Shown: positions 26,000 through 35,273, counted from the first letter of the stretch. The stretch: DNA of 64,000 bases from Candidatus Woesearchaeota archaeon (GCA_017608295.1 JAFCGF010000003.1:1-64000), one strand, 5' to 3'. The notes: generated from the letters alone by a model not told the origin. Program-made: numbers and translations.

Positions 26000-26614
26000 C
26001 TATAGTTCTACGCCCAGCTCTTTCAGCTCCTGCTTAAGCGCTTTTACATCGCCCTTGAAGACGATTCCCTGCATGCCTGCTTTCCTGGCTGCTGCGATGT
26101 TTTCTTCGAGGTCGTCTATGAATATGCAGTGCTCTGGCTTCTCATCTGCCATGTTGAGCGCTGCCTGGTAGATTTTCTTGCTTGGCTTCTCAGCGCCCAC
26201 GAGGTAGGATACTACTTGGCCGTCGAAGATGTCATCTAAAGGAATGATGGTGCGGATATACGCGTGATGCACGCCGTCTGTATTCGACAGCACGAACAGC
26301 TTGTATTTTCCCTTGAGAGAAGTTGCAATCTCAACGACAGCCTTCTTCGGGCCGACGATAATGCTTTTCCACTGTTCCATGAAGGTGTTGAAGTCTTCCT
26401 TAATCCCAAACAGGGATATGATCTCTGCATGAAATTCCTTGGGCGTGAGCTGGCCGGAGCCGTAGCGGTTCAGCACCCTGTGCTCCTGAATGATGTCCCA
26501 TATCTTGTCGCTCGATTTTCCTGTCGCTTTTGCTATCTTTACTAGGGCACGCTCCTCATCCACAGTTACGAGCACACGTCCCATGTCAAAAAATATTGTC
26601 GTGATATCTTTCAT
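26000..26614 (-). CDS. HAD-superfamily hydrolase (IA type)
   Basis: This 204-residue protein starts at ATG 26614 (MKDITTIFFDMGRVLV); an upstream in-frame TTG at 26632 is less likely given the TATA-like box near 26640-26655. Motif I is FFDMG (the second Asp is replaced by Gly-flanked Met, as in some YihX-like members), motif II LFVLSNTD, motif III GAEKPSKKIYQAAL, motif IV CIFIDDLEENIAAARKAG. The pattern fits YihX/epoxide-hydrolase-N-like phosphatases. It converges with the COG1340-type gene, 4 nt apart. Confidence 0.85.
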   Translation of the reverse strand: MKDITTIFFDMGRVLVTVDEERALVKIAKATGKSSDKIWDIIQEHRVLNRYGSGQLTPKEFHAEIISLFGIKEDFNTFMEQWKSIIVGPKKAVVEIATSLKGKYKLFVLSNTDGVHHAYIRTIIPLDDIFDGQVVSYLVGAEKPSKKIYQAALNMADEKPEHCIFIDDLEENIAAARKAGMQGIVFKGDVKALKQELKELGVEL

Positions 26615-26659
26615 GGCACTAGCTGAAGACAACTCGTTCTTAAAATTTATGGTGCCCTA

Positions 26660-27820
26660 CTAGCCTGAATTCTTAGATGTCTGGCGATACAGCGCCTGGA
26701 ATACCCCTATTGTCCAGCCGAAGTCTCCCCTGTGAGGATATCTCGCGTCGTCCATCCGCTCTGCCTCAGGAACAACGCTGCACTTCTCGAACCACTCATT
26801 GTGCTTGAGCCTGCACTGTGCGCACAGGGTGAGCCATTTTTTGGTGATTCTTTCCGCGTCATCTGAAAAGCCGTAGTTGTGCAGTCCCTGGATTGCTATC
26901 CAATGCAGGGCTGCCCAGCCGTTGGGATAGCCCCATTGGCAGTCCTTTCTTCCAAGACGCTCTTCAGTGCAGGAAAGGCCATGGATACGCTCGAAGACTG
27001 AGAGATTTTTCTTTACTCCTAATGCTTGTTCTCTCGTTGCAAAGCCAGCCCAGAGTGGAAAGAATCCTGCTAATGTCTTGCTGTCCAGGCGCTCATTTGT
27101 GATTGGATCATAATCAAAGAAGAAGCTTTCGTGCGGATTCCACATGAATTGGGTTATTTTCTCCTTTCTTTCTTCAGAGCGCTGTAGCCATTCACTGTGT
27201 TGTTTCACGTTGTCGAGAGCCTTCGCGATGTTCGCGATGTCAACTTCATAGCGATAGAGCAATGAGTTGAGGTCTATCGGTGCGACAATGTGCGCCCTGT
27301 GCTGGAATCTTGTGGTCATGTCCCAGCCGGATTCCTGTGTCGCGCTGTAGTCTGCCCCCCATTGCGGGGCCCACTGTTGGTCGTATTCAGTCATCTCGCT
27401 GTGATATTTGCTGAGCCCGCAGCTCGTCATGTGGCGTTCCGAGGTCCAGACGTTCGTGTATTCAAGGGTGAGCATCTTGTAGGCGCGCTTGAGGAATTCC
27501 TCGCCTGGTTCCTTGACGAGGCGGACCATCGAGCTGAGGAACGGCGGCTGGCTTCGTATAGGGTTAGTGGGGAATGAGTTGGGTACATGCCCGAGCTTTT
27601 CGAGCAGGTGGAACATGTTCTCTATTGTGTTGAGAATGATGTCTTGTCTCTCCGGGACCCCTAAGAGAGTGAAGTAGGAGTCCCAGTAGAACAATTCCTG
27701 GAAAACCGCTGTGCTCGCAGGCAGGAACTGATGCGGCAGCTCGGGATTGTGTATGAGGCGCTTCTCGACTGGCTGAATCTGCCTGAGCGCTTCGGTGATT
27801 ATATCGTTTTCGGGAGCCAT
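26660..27820 (-). CDS. GH37 trehalase-like glycosidase (clan GH-G)
   Basis: This 386-residue protein resembles trehalase: FQELFYWDSYF (near 40) corresponds to signature 1, ESGWDMTTRF to the segment with the catalytic acid Asp, QWGYPNGWAALHWIAIQGL to signature 2, and RGDFGWTIGVF to the C-terminal block. However, signature 1 lacks PGGR, and the GGEY-x-x-Q-x-GFGW block that carries the catalytic base in known trehalases reads ARYPHRGDFGW. It is also shorter than bacterial trehalases (about 550 residues) and has no signal peptide. A related clan GH-G activity, such as mannosyl- or glucosylglycerate hydrolysis, is possible. A TATA box lies near 27843-27853. Confidence 0.75.
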   Translation of the reverse strand: MAPENDIITEALRQIQPVEKRLIHNPELPHQFLPASTAVFQELFYWDSYFTLLGVPERQDIILNTIENMFHLLEKLGHVPNSFPTNPIRSQPPFLSSMVRLVKEPGEEFLKRAYKMLTLEYTNVWTSERHMTSCGLSKYHSEMTEYDQQWAPQWGADYSATQESGWDMTTRFQHRAHIVAPIDLNSLLYRYEVDIANIAKALDNVKQHSEWLQRSEERKEKITQFMWNPHESFFFDYDPITNERLDSKTLAGFFPLWAGFATREQALGVKKNLSVFERIHGLSCTEERLGRKDCQWGYPNGWAALHWIAIQGLHNYGFSDDAERITKKWLTLCAQCRLKHNEWFEKCSVVPEAERMDDARYPHRGDFGWTIGVFQALYRQTSKNSG

Positions 27821-27892
27821 TACTCATTCAATGGTATCACTTCAATATAAATCTAAATGTTTTTATAGGAGACTTGTCTCCTACGGCATTAC

Positions 27893-28016
27893 GCCGAAGT
27901 AGCTTAGTGGTTATAGCGCTGTGCTCATATGCAATGAGCGACGAGTTTCCTGGTCAGGAAGCGATGACTGTGCGCGAGATACACAGAGGTCGGGGGTTCG
28001 ACTCCCCCCTTCGGCA
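27893..28016 (+). tRNA. tRNA-Met (elongator, CAT) with 51-nt intron
   Basis: Acceptor GCCGAAG pairs with CTTCGGC and is followed by discriminator A; the T arm is GGGGGTTCGACTCCCCC. The anticodon stem CTGTG/CACAG encloses loop CTCATAA once the intron is removed, giving anticodon CAT at 27926-27928. The intron is 27930-27980, at the canonical 37/38 site, and contains an internal hairpin TTCCTGGTCAGGAA. CTC of the loop can pair with GAG near the intron 3' end, leaving a 3-nt bulge AT^A at the 3' splice site, a relaxed bulge-helix-bulge. CCA is not encoded. A TATA-like box (TTTTTATAGG) is about 30 nt upstream. Confidence 0.92.
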
Positions 28017-28131
28017 GTTTCGAAGAAACTGACGAGGGGGCTGGTCAACTTTGTTGACTGCTGCCCCTTTGGCATTTGTGTCCCATTTCTGCAGCATAAC
28101 CCATAAAAACCTCTCCAGATTATCTTCATAT

Positions 28132-28977
28132 ATGCGCATCATCTATACTGCGGACCTGCATGGGAATGAGGTGCAATACCAGAAGCTGGTGGACTTCGCT
28201 ATTGAGAGCAATGCAGACGCGGTCATCATCGGCGGGGATATCGCGCCAAAGAACCAGGACATGGACCAATTCATCCAGGGACAGAGAGTGTGGCTTAAAG
28301 AAAAGCTGCCAGAACTCCTCCTTCCACTTAAGGGCAAGGCAGATGTCTATCTCATGATGGGAAATGATGACTGCGCTGTGAATCGGGACCTCTTAGATGG
28401 CCAGTTCTTTCACGACATCCACGGCAGACGATTGCCTCTTACCGATGATTTCGAGATTGTTGGCTACGCGTGTGTTCCCATCACGCCATTCGGCATCAAG
28501 GATATAGAGAAGCATGATTTCAGCGATGTGCCTGAGGAATACGCACATGCTTATGATGAGAGAAAGACGAGCAACTATCGCCTGCACGGATTCAAGACCT
28601 CATCTAGAGGATGGGAACCATTCACCTTTACTGATGAAAAAGATTCCATCCAGAGGGACCTCGAAGGTGAGCTCTACTGTAAGAGTCCGAAAAAGACCCT
28701 GTATATCATGCATTCCCCCCCTGACGGAACTGCCTTGGACCAGATACCTTCAGGTCATGTGGGAAGCATGGCAATCCGGCTTTTCATTGAAGAGGCACAA
28801 CCCTACCTGACCCTCCACGGCCATATCCACGAGACTGTTGACATCTCTGGAAGTTTTACAGACACCATTGGCGCTACTGTATCTGCTTCTCCAGGTAACT
28901 ACTGCCATCATGATGAGCTGGCGGTGCTGGTCTTTGACCTTGAGGACCTTGCAGGGATAGAGCGACTGATTCTGTGA
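28132..28977 (+). CDS. Metallophosphoesterase (calcineurin-like)
   Basis: The start at ATG 28132 (MRIIYTADLHGNEVQY) follows a TATA-like CCCATAAAAAC by about 25 nt. The 281-residue protein shows the five phosphoesterase motifs: ADLHGN, IGGDIAP, MGNDDC, a His in IMHSPP, and LHGHIHE. This is a dinuclear-metal enzyme of the MPP superfamily; the substrate cannot be read from sequence. It lies just downstream of tRNA-Met. Confidence 0.88.
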   Translation: MRIIYTADLHGNEVQYQKLVDFAIESNADAVIIGGDIAPKNQDMDQFIQGQRVWLKEKLPELLLPLKGKADVYLMMGNDDCAVNRDLLDGQFFHDIHGRRLPLTDDFEIVGYACVPITPFGIKDIEKHDFSDVPEEYAHAYDERKTSNYRLHGFKTSSRGWEPFTFTDEKDSIQRDLEGELYCKSPKKTLYIMHSPPDGTALDQIPSGHVGSMAIRLFIEEAQPYLTLHGHIHETVDISGSFTDTIGATVSASPGNYCHHDELAVLVFDLEDLAGIERLIL

Positions 28978-29032
28978 TTCGGCAGGTGAGCGAAGGTTTT
29001 TATATCTCTTTGATGTGTAATTCGTCTATCAA

Positions 29033-29206
29033 ATGGAAAAGGTTGTGAAGCTGGGGGCGGTGTTCGGCATTGTAGTTGTGGCAGGCTCCCTGTATGCATT
29101 CACTGGTGGAGACACATACATCACTCTCTATTCGTTAGGTGTTTTTGTAGGGGCCTATGTGATGCTGTTCGCGATTATGCAGGTATTCAACTTCCTGAGA
29201 ATCTAA
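29033..29206 (+). CDS. Small two-helix membrane protein, 57 aa
   Basis: A short open frame MEKVVKLGAVFGIVVV... encodes two hydrophobic helices (about 5-24 and 30-54) and ends FNFLRI. A TATA-like GGTTTTTATATCTC lies about 30 nt before the ATG. No homologue is recognised. The promoter and clean two-helix pattern support it as a real microprotein. Confidence 0.6.
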   Translation: MEKVVKLGAVFGIVVVAGSLYAFTGGDTYITLYSLGVFVGAYVMLFAIMQVFNFLRI

Positions 29207-29330
29207 GTTATTTTGGTATCTGTGCACCGCACATCATTTATTTTTTGCTACTTTAATGTCATAAATAACGAAACCATTTTAAATGCCCTTCCATTCCTTT
29301 GGCCATAACTGTATGAAGGTGTGATACACA

Positions 29331-29516
29331 ATGTCACTCAAACCAATGAAGACAATGATGACCGTGACTGCCTCTCTGAGCGGGATGGCTGTCGGCGGAA
29401 CAGTCTATACCGCAACCGGAAGCGTGCTGTCAGCAGCCAAGGGCGTCGGCTTCGTCGCTGTCCTTGCCGTGATAGGCCTGGCTGTCCTGGAAATCTTGTC
29501 TTTCCTGCACTATTGA
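29331..29516 (+). CDS. Small membrane protein, 61 aa
   Basis: A ribosome-binding site (AAGGTGTGAT) precedes ATG 29331, and a TATA-like ATTTTAAATG lies about 50 nt upstream. The protein has a polar start with several Met and Thr, then hydrophobic segments from about 20 to 58 (VGFVAVLAVIGLAVLEIL). It is compatible with a membrane microprotein of unknown role. The 120 nt between this gene and the preceding small gene show no other feature. Confidence 0.55.
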   Translation: MSLKPMKTMMTVTASLSGMAVGGTVYTATGSVLSAAKGVGFVAVLAVIGLAVLEILSFLHY

Positions 29517-29531
29517 GGGTGCAAAAAGCTC

Positions 29532-31070
29532 TTACTCTTCGTTAAGGAGATAATCCAATATCAACTGCACTCCCCAGCCTGTGGCGTTCCCTGCCATGGC
29601 AGTTCCTGCGATGTCCAAATGGACATGAGGCACATCCCCTGAGAAGTTGAAGAGGAATTGTGCAGCTGTGCTCGCCCCTCCTCCGCCCTCGCCGAGGTGC
29701 TTTAAATCTGCTCTTGAGGATTCCAGCTTCTTCTGATAATAATCGCCGACAGGAAGGTTCCAGATCCATTCCCCTGAGCGCTCCCCAGCTTCAATGAGCT
29801 TGGAGAGAATCTCTATGCCGTTCTCATTGTGAAATGCTCCTGCAGGTGCTTTAGGCCCGTCTCCAAGGGCACCGACACATGCCCCTGTGAGCGTGGCCAT
29901 GTCGATGATAGCGTCAGGCTCATATTCGAGTGCCTTGTCAATCAGGTCGATGAGTACATTCCTGCCCTCAGCGTCAGTATTGATTACTTCAACACTTTTG
30001 CCCTGGCGTGTCTTCATGATGTCTCCCGGGTTGTAGCTCGTGGCGCTGTCCTTGTTCTCCACTGCGCCGAACATTCCGATGACATTCACCTTAGGGTGGA
30101 GCTGGGCCACTGCCTGCATGATGGCCAGTACATTGCCTGCGCCGCACATATCCATGCGCATCGCTTCCATGCCCTTTGCAGGCTTCTGGCTCGTGCCGCC
30201 TGAATCAAACGTCAGGCCCTTTCCGAGGAGCGCGATGGTCGGGGCATCGTCGCTGTAATGGTAATTCATAATGCCCATGTAGGGCTCTCTTGCTGAGCCC
30301 CTGGATACTTCGAGCAGGGCGTGGAAGTTGTCTGCCTTGAGCTCGTTGCCGCCGTAGATGTCCACTGCGAGGCCAAGGTCAGTGAGTGACCTGGCTTCCT
30401 GCGCGAGCCGTTCAGGTGTGATGATGTTTGAGCTGCCGTCGTTGAGCGTGCGCGCGAGATTGACAGCGTTTCCGGTCACTATCCCTTGCCAGAGGCCTTT
30501 AGTAATCTTTATCTTCCGTGCGTTTGCGCATCCGCCTGCAGCACTGCATGCGCTGCAGCCTCCTTCTTCAGATTCGCAGTCGCATGTCCCTTTTATCCCT
30601 GTCTCGCTTCCGTAGAGGACGCGGGCAGTCTGGATGCCGCTCTTCCTCTCTGTCTTCTGCTCGTCGGGTACATAATCCGCAAGTGTGAATGCAAGCGCTA
30701 TCTCCCTTGCGAAGTCGGCGCTGCACCAGAAGTCGCTGAAAGTGACTTCATCGATATTTTTGGTGGTGACATAGCCGGCAACCTTATTTGAGAGCTCTTT
30801 CACCTTTTCCCCATCAAGGCCCTCTTTCTCGCCGAGCCCGACAAATAGCACCTTCTTCGCTCCAATCGCACCGTCTGTATACACCGGGTCGTTCAGCACA
30901 CCATAGTCTGCTGAGATTGCCCCTGAATCAAGAAGCCGCTGGGGCAGGTTGTCGAGCAGCTCATCGACTTTTCCCTCGAGGCTTGTGAGCCCGGCATCTG
31001 AATAAATGCCGCACACGAGAAGGTCTCCGGTGATGTGGTTGTATCTCTTGCTGTAGAGTTCAAAATCCAT
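29532..31070 (-). CDS. pepA: Leucyl aminopeptidase (M17) with Cys-rich insertion
   Basis: This cytosolic dizinc aminopeptidase removes N-terminal residues. The start is ATG 31070 (MDFELYSKRY) behind GGGGGAATT, giving 512 residues. M17 motifs: LGKGLTFDSGGTSQKP (catalytic Lys and metal Asp), MRMDMCGAGNV, and NTDAEGRNVLIDL (metal ligands and catalytic Arg). Between the N-terminal and catalytic domains, residues 161-185 carry five cysteines (163, 165, 172, 175, 181) in a Gly/Ser-rich stretch, not usual in this family and suggestive of an extra metal site. Confidence 0.9.
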   Translation of the reverse strand: MDFELYSKRYNHITGDLLVCGIYSDAGLTSLEGKVDELLDNLPQRLLDSGAISADYGVLNDPVYTDGAIGAKKVLFVGLGEKEGLDGEKVKELSNKVAGYVTTKNIDEVTFSDFWCSADFAREIALAFTLADYVPDEQKTERKSGIQTARVLYGSETGIKGTCDCESEEGGCSACSAAGGCANARKIKITKGLWQGIVTGNAVNLARTLNDGSSNIITPERLAQEARSLTDLGLAVDIYGGNELKADNFHALLEVSRGSAREPYMGIMNYHYSDDAPTIALLGKGLTFDSGGTSQKPAKGMEAMRMDMCGAGNVLAIMQAVAQLHPKVNVIGMFGAVENKDSATSYNPGDIMKTRQGKSVEVINTDAEGRNVLIDLIDKALEYEPDAIIDMATLTGACVGALGDGPKAPAGAFHNENGIEILSKLIEAGERSGEWIWNLPVGDYYQKKLESSRADLKHLGEGGGGASTAAQFLFNFSGDVPHVHLDIAGTAMAGNATGWGVQLILDYLLNEE

Positions 31071-31243
31071 AGTAATTCCCCCTGAAGGAAAAAACACTGT
31101 TGTGCATAAAAAGCTTTGTCCCAAAGTCCCTTAGAATATCTCTTGAACAGCGTTTTTTGCGGGAGAGGCGCAAAATCCCGCTGTCGCGTTTTATAATCAG
31201 ATACTCCTGACCTATTTTCAGCTAGAACAGAGAAGGACACAAG

Positions 31244-31834
31244 ATGGAAAACGATGACATGAATGACCTCTTAAACGATATCAAATCGACACTGCCAAAA
31301 TGGGGGAAGCAAGCAGGAACCCTGTTTAAAGATAAAATTGCTCCAAAGGCGCAGGAGCTGCTTGACCGCGGCCTCGGCGAGCTCGAGACCACTATCCGGG
31401 AGAATCCAGAGGATTCGAGGAACACCGATGAATACTGGCGCATGAAAGGGATTGCGGAATCTCTCGACGGGCACGACTATCTCGTGCAGTACGCGTGCGA
31501 GAAGCATGGCATTACAGAGCCGGGCATGCAGAAACTCTACGCAAGCCTGATTGGCATGCACAAGAACCTCGTGGACATTGAGCCCTCAACGCTTCGGGAT
31601 TCTGGGCTGCTGTCGAAGATGACGAAATTTGCGTCCTCTGTCTGCCAGCGCACAGTTGGTGATGAGCAAGGAAAGCATTTCACCAAGGTGTACGAGAAGT
31701 ACCTGCTCGACAGCGACTTCCAGACCTCGTGCAGGACTATCCTGTACATGGTGCTGGCCCCTGCCCTTGAATCAGAGCTTCAGGAGCCGAGCGCAGAGTA
31801 CACTTCCTGGCTTGAGCAGGCTCAGCAGGAATAA
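31244..31834 (+). CDS. Helical protein A of the caspase-like cassette, 196 aa
   Basis: Not recognised. It shares a core with the gene at 35274: NPEDSRNTDEYWRMKGIAESL versus NPDDHRNSDEYKHVRKL, then YACEKHGITEPGMQKLY versus YACESVGITDEAEQFLY, and a similar C-terminal FQTSCR/YQTECV segment. It is soluble, helical and has no signal peptide. A TATA box (GTTTTATAATC, 31189-31199) lies upstream. With its homologue it brackets the membrane protein and caspase-like lipoprotein between them, suggesting one functional unit. Confidence 0.8.
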   Translation: MENDDMNDLLNDIKSTLPKWGKQAGTLFKDKIAPKAQELLDRGLGELETTIRENPEDSRNTDEYWRMKGIAESLDGHDYLVQYACEKHGITEPGMQKLYASLIGMHKNLVDIEPSTLRDSGLLSKMTKFASSVCQRTVGDEQGKHFTKVYEKYLLDSDFQTSCRTILYMVLAPALESELQEPSAEYTSWLEQAQQE

Positions 31835-31951
31835 TTTATCTTATTTCATCATATTTTAGTTACTTTATAGTGATGTAGCCTAGAAAAGCTTTTAAAGGAT
31901 GTCCGTTCCCCCTCTTTGAATTCTGATACTAACAGAAAAAGAGGCAGACTA

Positions 31952-33757
31952 ATGGAAGAAGATACAGGGATGGATTATACTATTGACGACATTGCACAGC
32001 ACTATAAATCTCAGGAAGAGACTACTGTTCTCGACGCAGTGAAGGGATTCGGCTCCAGCTTCATGCGCATCGGCGGCTGGACTGCCCTGCTTGGCGGATC
32101 ATTCACAGCCCTTATGTTAGCAGGCACATATACTCCTGCACAGGGCTGCGATAACACTCCAGTTCCAACTCAAGTCGAGGAGACTGAGGAGCCTGAGCCC
32201 ACAAAGGAGCCTAAGCCTACAAAGGAGCCCAAGCCTACAAAGGAGCCCAAGCCGACGGATATTCCCCCTACTAATGTCCCTCCGACCAATATCCCTCCGA
32301 CAGATATTCCTCCTCCAACTGCGACATATATCCCACCTACAGATGAGCCTGAGCCGACTCCGACAAAACAGCAGAAGGGGCATTCCTCATTCTCTGCAGG
32401 CATCGATGCTAAGTGCGATGATGACAATACTGTTGTGGTGCGCGGCATCGTGACCAATGATTGTGATGATAATGGCTGCCCCTCTCCAGGTGGGGAGAGT
32501 TGGTCGCTGAGCTTCCTTGGCTATGGCAGTTCAGGCACTATTCCTTCTCTTGGGGATGACGGCAAATACCGTACTCCCTGGCTTGATACTGGATTATATT
32601 CAGCGAATGGCAAGGCGATTTTCACTGTGCAGAGGCCTCTTGGGCATCCCAATAGGAACAAGCCGATTGTCGAGCGCGAGGATGTGAGTTTGGTGTGTTA
32701 TGTTCCCCCTACAACCATCCCTCCGACAGATGTTCCACCTACGGATGTTCCCCCTACAACTATCCCTCCGACAGGTATCCCTCCTACGGATGTTCCCCCT
32801 ACAACCATCCCTCCAACAGGAATCCCCCCTACGGATGTTCCCCCAACTCCCTGGCCAACTATTACTCCCGGCGGCCCAACTCCGACTGTGATGGTCCAGC
32901 CCGGCGGGGATGCTGACCTAGAGGCATGTCTTACTGTAACGACTGAGGTCGAAGAGACAGACAATGCAGCAGGTATGCTCCCAGCCCTTGGCTTTGCTGC
33001 TGTTGGTGCAGTCGCGCTCTTCGCCGAATATTTATCCAACAAGAAGCGTAAGGGAAAGAAGCAGAAGAAGACCTACACTGCAGCTGTGAAAGAGCTCAAG
33101 CAGAAAGTGCCTACAGGCGGAATCGTGGCCGGCGTGAAGAAGCTCATGAAGGGCGGCCTTAAGAGGTCCTATGTCAGTAATGTGCAGAAAGACGATGTCT
33201 TCACTGACGACCTCGAGCAGCTCGCTGACGCAGCCCCTAACGGGAACAGTGGAGAGGCGCTTCGCACTGTGCTTGGTGTTCTCAAAGGAAGCTACCAAAA
33301 GGAGAACGGGAAGCGCGCCTGGTCCTGGGATGAGAGGATGGATGCGCTCACCAGTGAGACAGAGACACTCAATAAGCTGTCTTATGATGACAGGAAGCGT
33401 ATCATGGAAACAGTCGAAAGCAATACCTACCTGAGGCGGGCGAAGCCGCTTGCCCATGTATCTGTCGCTGCCCGGATTGACCCCGAAGGAGGTATGCGCC
33501 ACCCTATGGAGACGCTGGCCACTATCATCAGCGGAGAGTACAGTGCAGGTGATTTTATCGCGCGCTCATGGGAGCACAGGTATCAATGCTTTGAGAGCAA
33601 TATGATTGCTGGCAAGATGATTGATCAACTCTCTCCACAGCAGATGGCAGCTGCTGCAAATGCTCTTGAGCATCATCCCGCAATCCAGTCGGGTAACTCT
33701 GATAAGAATCCTGGCGTGTGGAAGATGTACTCCGCGCTGAAGGCGTTTGGAGGCTAG
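31952..33757 (+). CDS. Membrane protein with Pro/Thr stalk, extracellular domain and cytoplasmic C-domain
   Basis: The start at ATG 31952 follows AGAGGCAG; the TATA-like CTTTTAAAGG is near 31888. The 601-residue protein has a short cytoplasmic N-terminus, a first membrane helix (about 40-62), a Glu/Pro/Thr stalk of PTKEPK repeats then IPPT/VPPT repeats, a Cys-bearing globular domain (about 150-260), a second IPPTDVPPT stalk, a second membrane helix (about 350-370), a basic stop-transfer KKRKGKKQKK and a 230-residue helical cytoplasmic domain. Both termini are predicted inside with a stalked domain outside. It is followed 3 nt later by the caspase-like lipoprotein. Confidence 0.82.
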   Translation: MEEDTGMDYTIDDIAQHYKSQEETTVLDAVKGFGSSFMRIGGWTALLGGSFTALMLAGTYTPAQGCDNTPVPTQVEETEEPEPTKEPKPTKEPKPTKEPKPTDIPPTNVPPTNIPPTDIPPPTATYIPPTDEPEPTPTKQQKGHSSFSAGIDAKCDDDNTVVVRGIVTNDCDDNGCPSPGGESWSLSFLGYGSSGTIPSLGDDGKYRTPWLDTGLYSANGKAIFTVQRPLGHPNRNKPIVEREDVSLVCYVPPTTIPPTDVPPTDVPPTTIPPTGIPPTDVPPTTIPPTGIPPTDVPPTPWPTITPGGPTPTVMVQPGGDADLEACLTVTTEVEETDNAAGMLPALGFAAVGAVALFAEYLSNKKRKGKKQKKTYTAAVKELKQKVPTGGIVAGVKKLMKGGLKRSYVSNVQKDDVFTDDLEQLADAAPNGNSGEALRTVLGVLKGSYQKENGKRAWSWDERMDALTSETETLNKLSYDDRKRIMETVESNTYLRRAKPLAHVSVAARIDPEGGMRHPMETLATIISGEYSAGDFIARSWEHRYQCFESNMIAGKMIDQLSPQQMAAAANALEHHPAIQSGNSDKNPGVWKMYSALKAFGG

Positions 33758-33759
33758 TT

Positions 33760-35157
33760 ATGGGAAAGCGAGGGACAGCTGCTGCAGTGATTGCACTGGC
33801 AGTCCTTGGCACGTCCTGCAGCCGCATGGATGTTCCTATTGAGGAGCCTGTGGCGGTTCTCGTCGAGGAGGAAGAGGAGATAGTTGTTCCAACAGATGCC
33901 CCTGCTTCTGTTCCGACTGAGATTCCTGAGCCCACTCCGATTCCACTTGATGCAATCTTCTCTTCATCTTTTGGCCTAGAGAGATACGAAACGTTTCATG
34001 CAAGGCTTCTTGAAGCGGGTCTTACTGCTGAGGAGCCTGCGATTCTCGTGGATTATATTGCTGCTGCTGATGCGCTACTTTCCTTGGAGAGCCATGGCGC
34101 TGTTCTTGATTTTGTTTTCGGGAACTTGATCCGCGCAGACAGCCTTGAGGAGCTTTCCTCAAGGGTTGATGTGCTTGCTGCTGAGCGCGGTGAAGAGATT
34201 GCCGCTGATTATCTCGACGAGGTTTTTTCCTCGCTTGGAGAAGACAGCGCGAAAGTCATAGTGCACGGGATGCCCTGGCAGTACAATGACGGCAGCCTGA
34301 TTGTAACATCTTTCACTGGCATGTTCATTGATGTTGAGCTTGCCAGGATGACTGGCTACTCGTCTGAAAATATTCACGTATTTGCACTGAATGCCCAGAC
34401 TGAAGCAATAGCTGAACAAGTTGCAGTATATGATGCGAATCTCCTCGCAAACATGTATCCCCTGAACTGGATGCTTGTCGACGCTGAGCAATGGGTGGTG
34501 AGCCATCCTGAGCAGGTTGTGAGCGATGCCTCAAAGGAAGGGGCACTTGAAGCGCTGTCAGGAATACTCGCTGAGCATGATGCAGTATACCTGTCCATGA
34601 CTATGCACGGCAGTTCGAAATATTTTCTCCTCGCCCATCCTGAAGATGGTAATAAGAAGGTATCTCACGCTGAATTCGCTGACCTTCTGGTCGACGCTGC
34701 GCTGCAGCATGAAGGTGACAGCTCGTATGTTGTGGATTTGTGCCAGTGCGGCGGCAGTGCTGTCGGGCAGAACATAGCAAAACAGCTTTCCTCACGCTAC
34801 GCTGACATCTCCGACGAGGAGAAGCCTGACATCACGCTGCGGCTGTGCAGTGTGCACGATAATTATCCTTACCGCGTCAACATCTTCGACCGAGTGCTTG
34901 TGCAGTATGTCCAGGCATTGCAGAACGGGGGCCTTGTGCTTGATGACTGGGACACCCACAATACCGCCGATTCCCTTGTGTATGATGCTGGCGATGACTC
35001 TTTTACCTATCCGCTGTGGCAGGGCACGCATCCCAATTACCCAGATATGGACCTTGAGGTGCGAGCTTATAGGGTCAGCAGCGAGGGCGCTCTCGAGGAG
35101 ATTTCGGCGGATATTCTTGAGCCGTTTGTGCTCACAAGCTATTCAGCCCAGAACTGA
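33760..35157 (+). CDS. Lipoprotein with caspase-like (clan CD) protease domain
   Basis: The start at ATG 33760 gives 465 residues with signal peptide and lipobox (VLGTSC, Cys20) and a Glu/Pro/Thr linker (26-64), so the rest is displayed outside the membrane. The C-terminal half holds a caspase-fold dyad: AVYLSMTMHGSS with His283 and VVDLCQCGGSA with Cys328, matching D-x-C-x-x-G of metacaspases (DSCHSG). The segment SHAEFADLLVDAAL between them matches the usual helix. Its linker composition resembles the stalks of the upstream membrane protein. No close family is recognised, and proteolytic activity is inferred from the dyad only. Confidence 0.78.
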   Translation: MGKRGTAAAVIALAVLGTSCSRMDVPIEEPVAVLVEEEEEIVVPTDAPASVPTEIPEPTPIPLDAIFSSSFGLERYETFHARLLEAGLTAEEPAILVDYIAAADALLSLESHGAVLDFVFGNLIRADSLEELSSRVDVLAAERGEEIAADYLDEVFSSLGEDSAKVIVHGMPWQYNDGSLIVTSFTGMFIDVELARMTGYSSENIHVFALNAQTEAIAEQVAVYDANLLANMYPLNWMLVDAEQWVVSHPEQVVSDASKEGALEALSGILAEHDAVYLSMTMHGSSKYFLLAHPEDGNKKVSHAEFADLLVDAALQHEGDSSYVVDLCQCGGSAVGQNIAKQLSSRYADISDEEKPDITLRLCSVHDNYPYRVNIFDRVLVQYVQALQNGGLVLDDWDTHNTADSLVYDAGDDSFTYPLWQGTHPNYPDMDLEVRAYRVSSEGALEEISADILEPFVLTSYSAQN

Positions 35158-35273
35158 TTTGCGCGCCTCCCGATATTCTTTATCATATTTTCATTCCTTG
35201 TCTAAAATCAGACTAAGAGGGTTTAAGACATGTCTTCTGCTCCTTATTCCAAACAAATAGTGAGGGACAAAAT

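Noticed and set aside
32700..32860. IPPT/VPPT nucleotide repeats as a mobile or CRISPR-like array
   Set aside because: The repeats keep a reading frame and encode a Pro/Thr stalk in a membrane protein.
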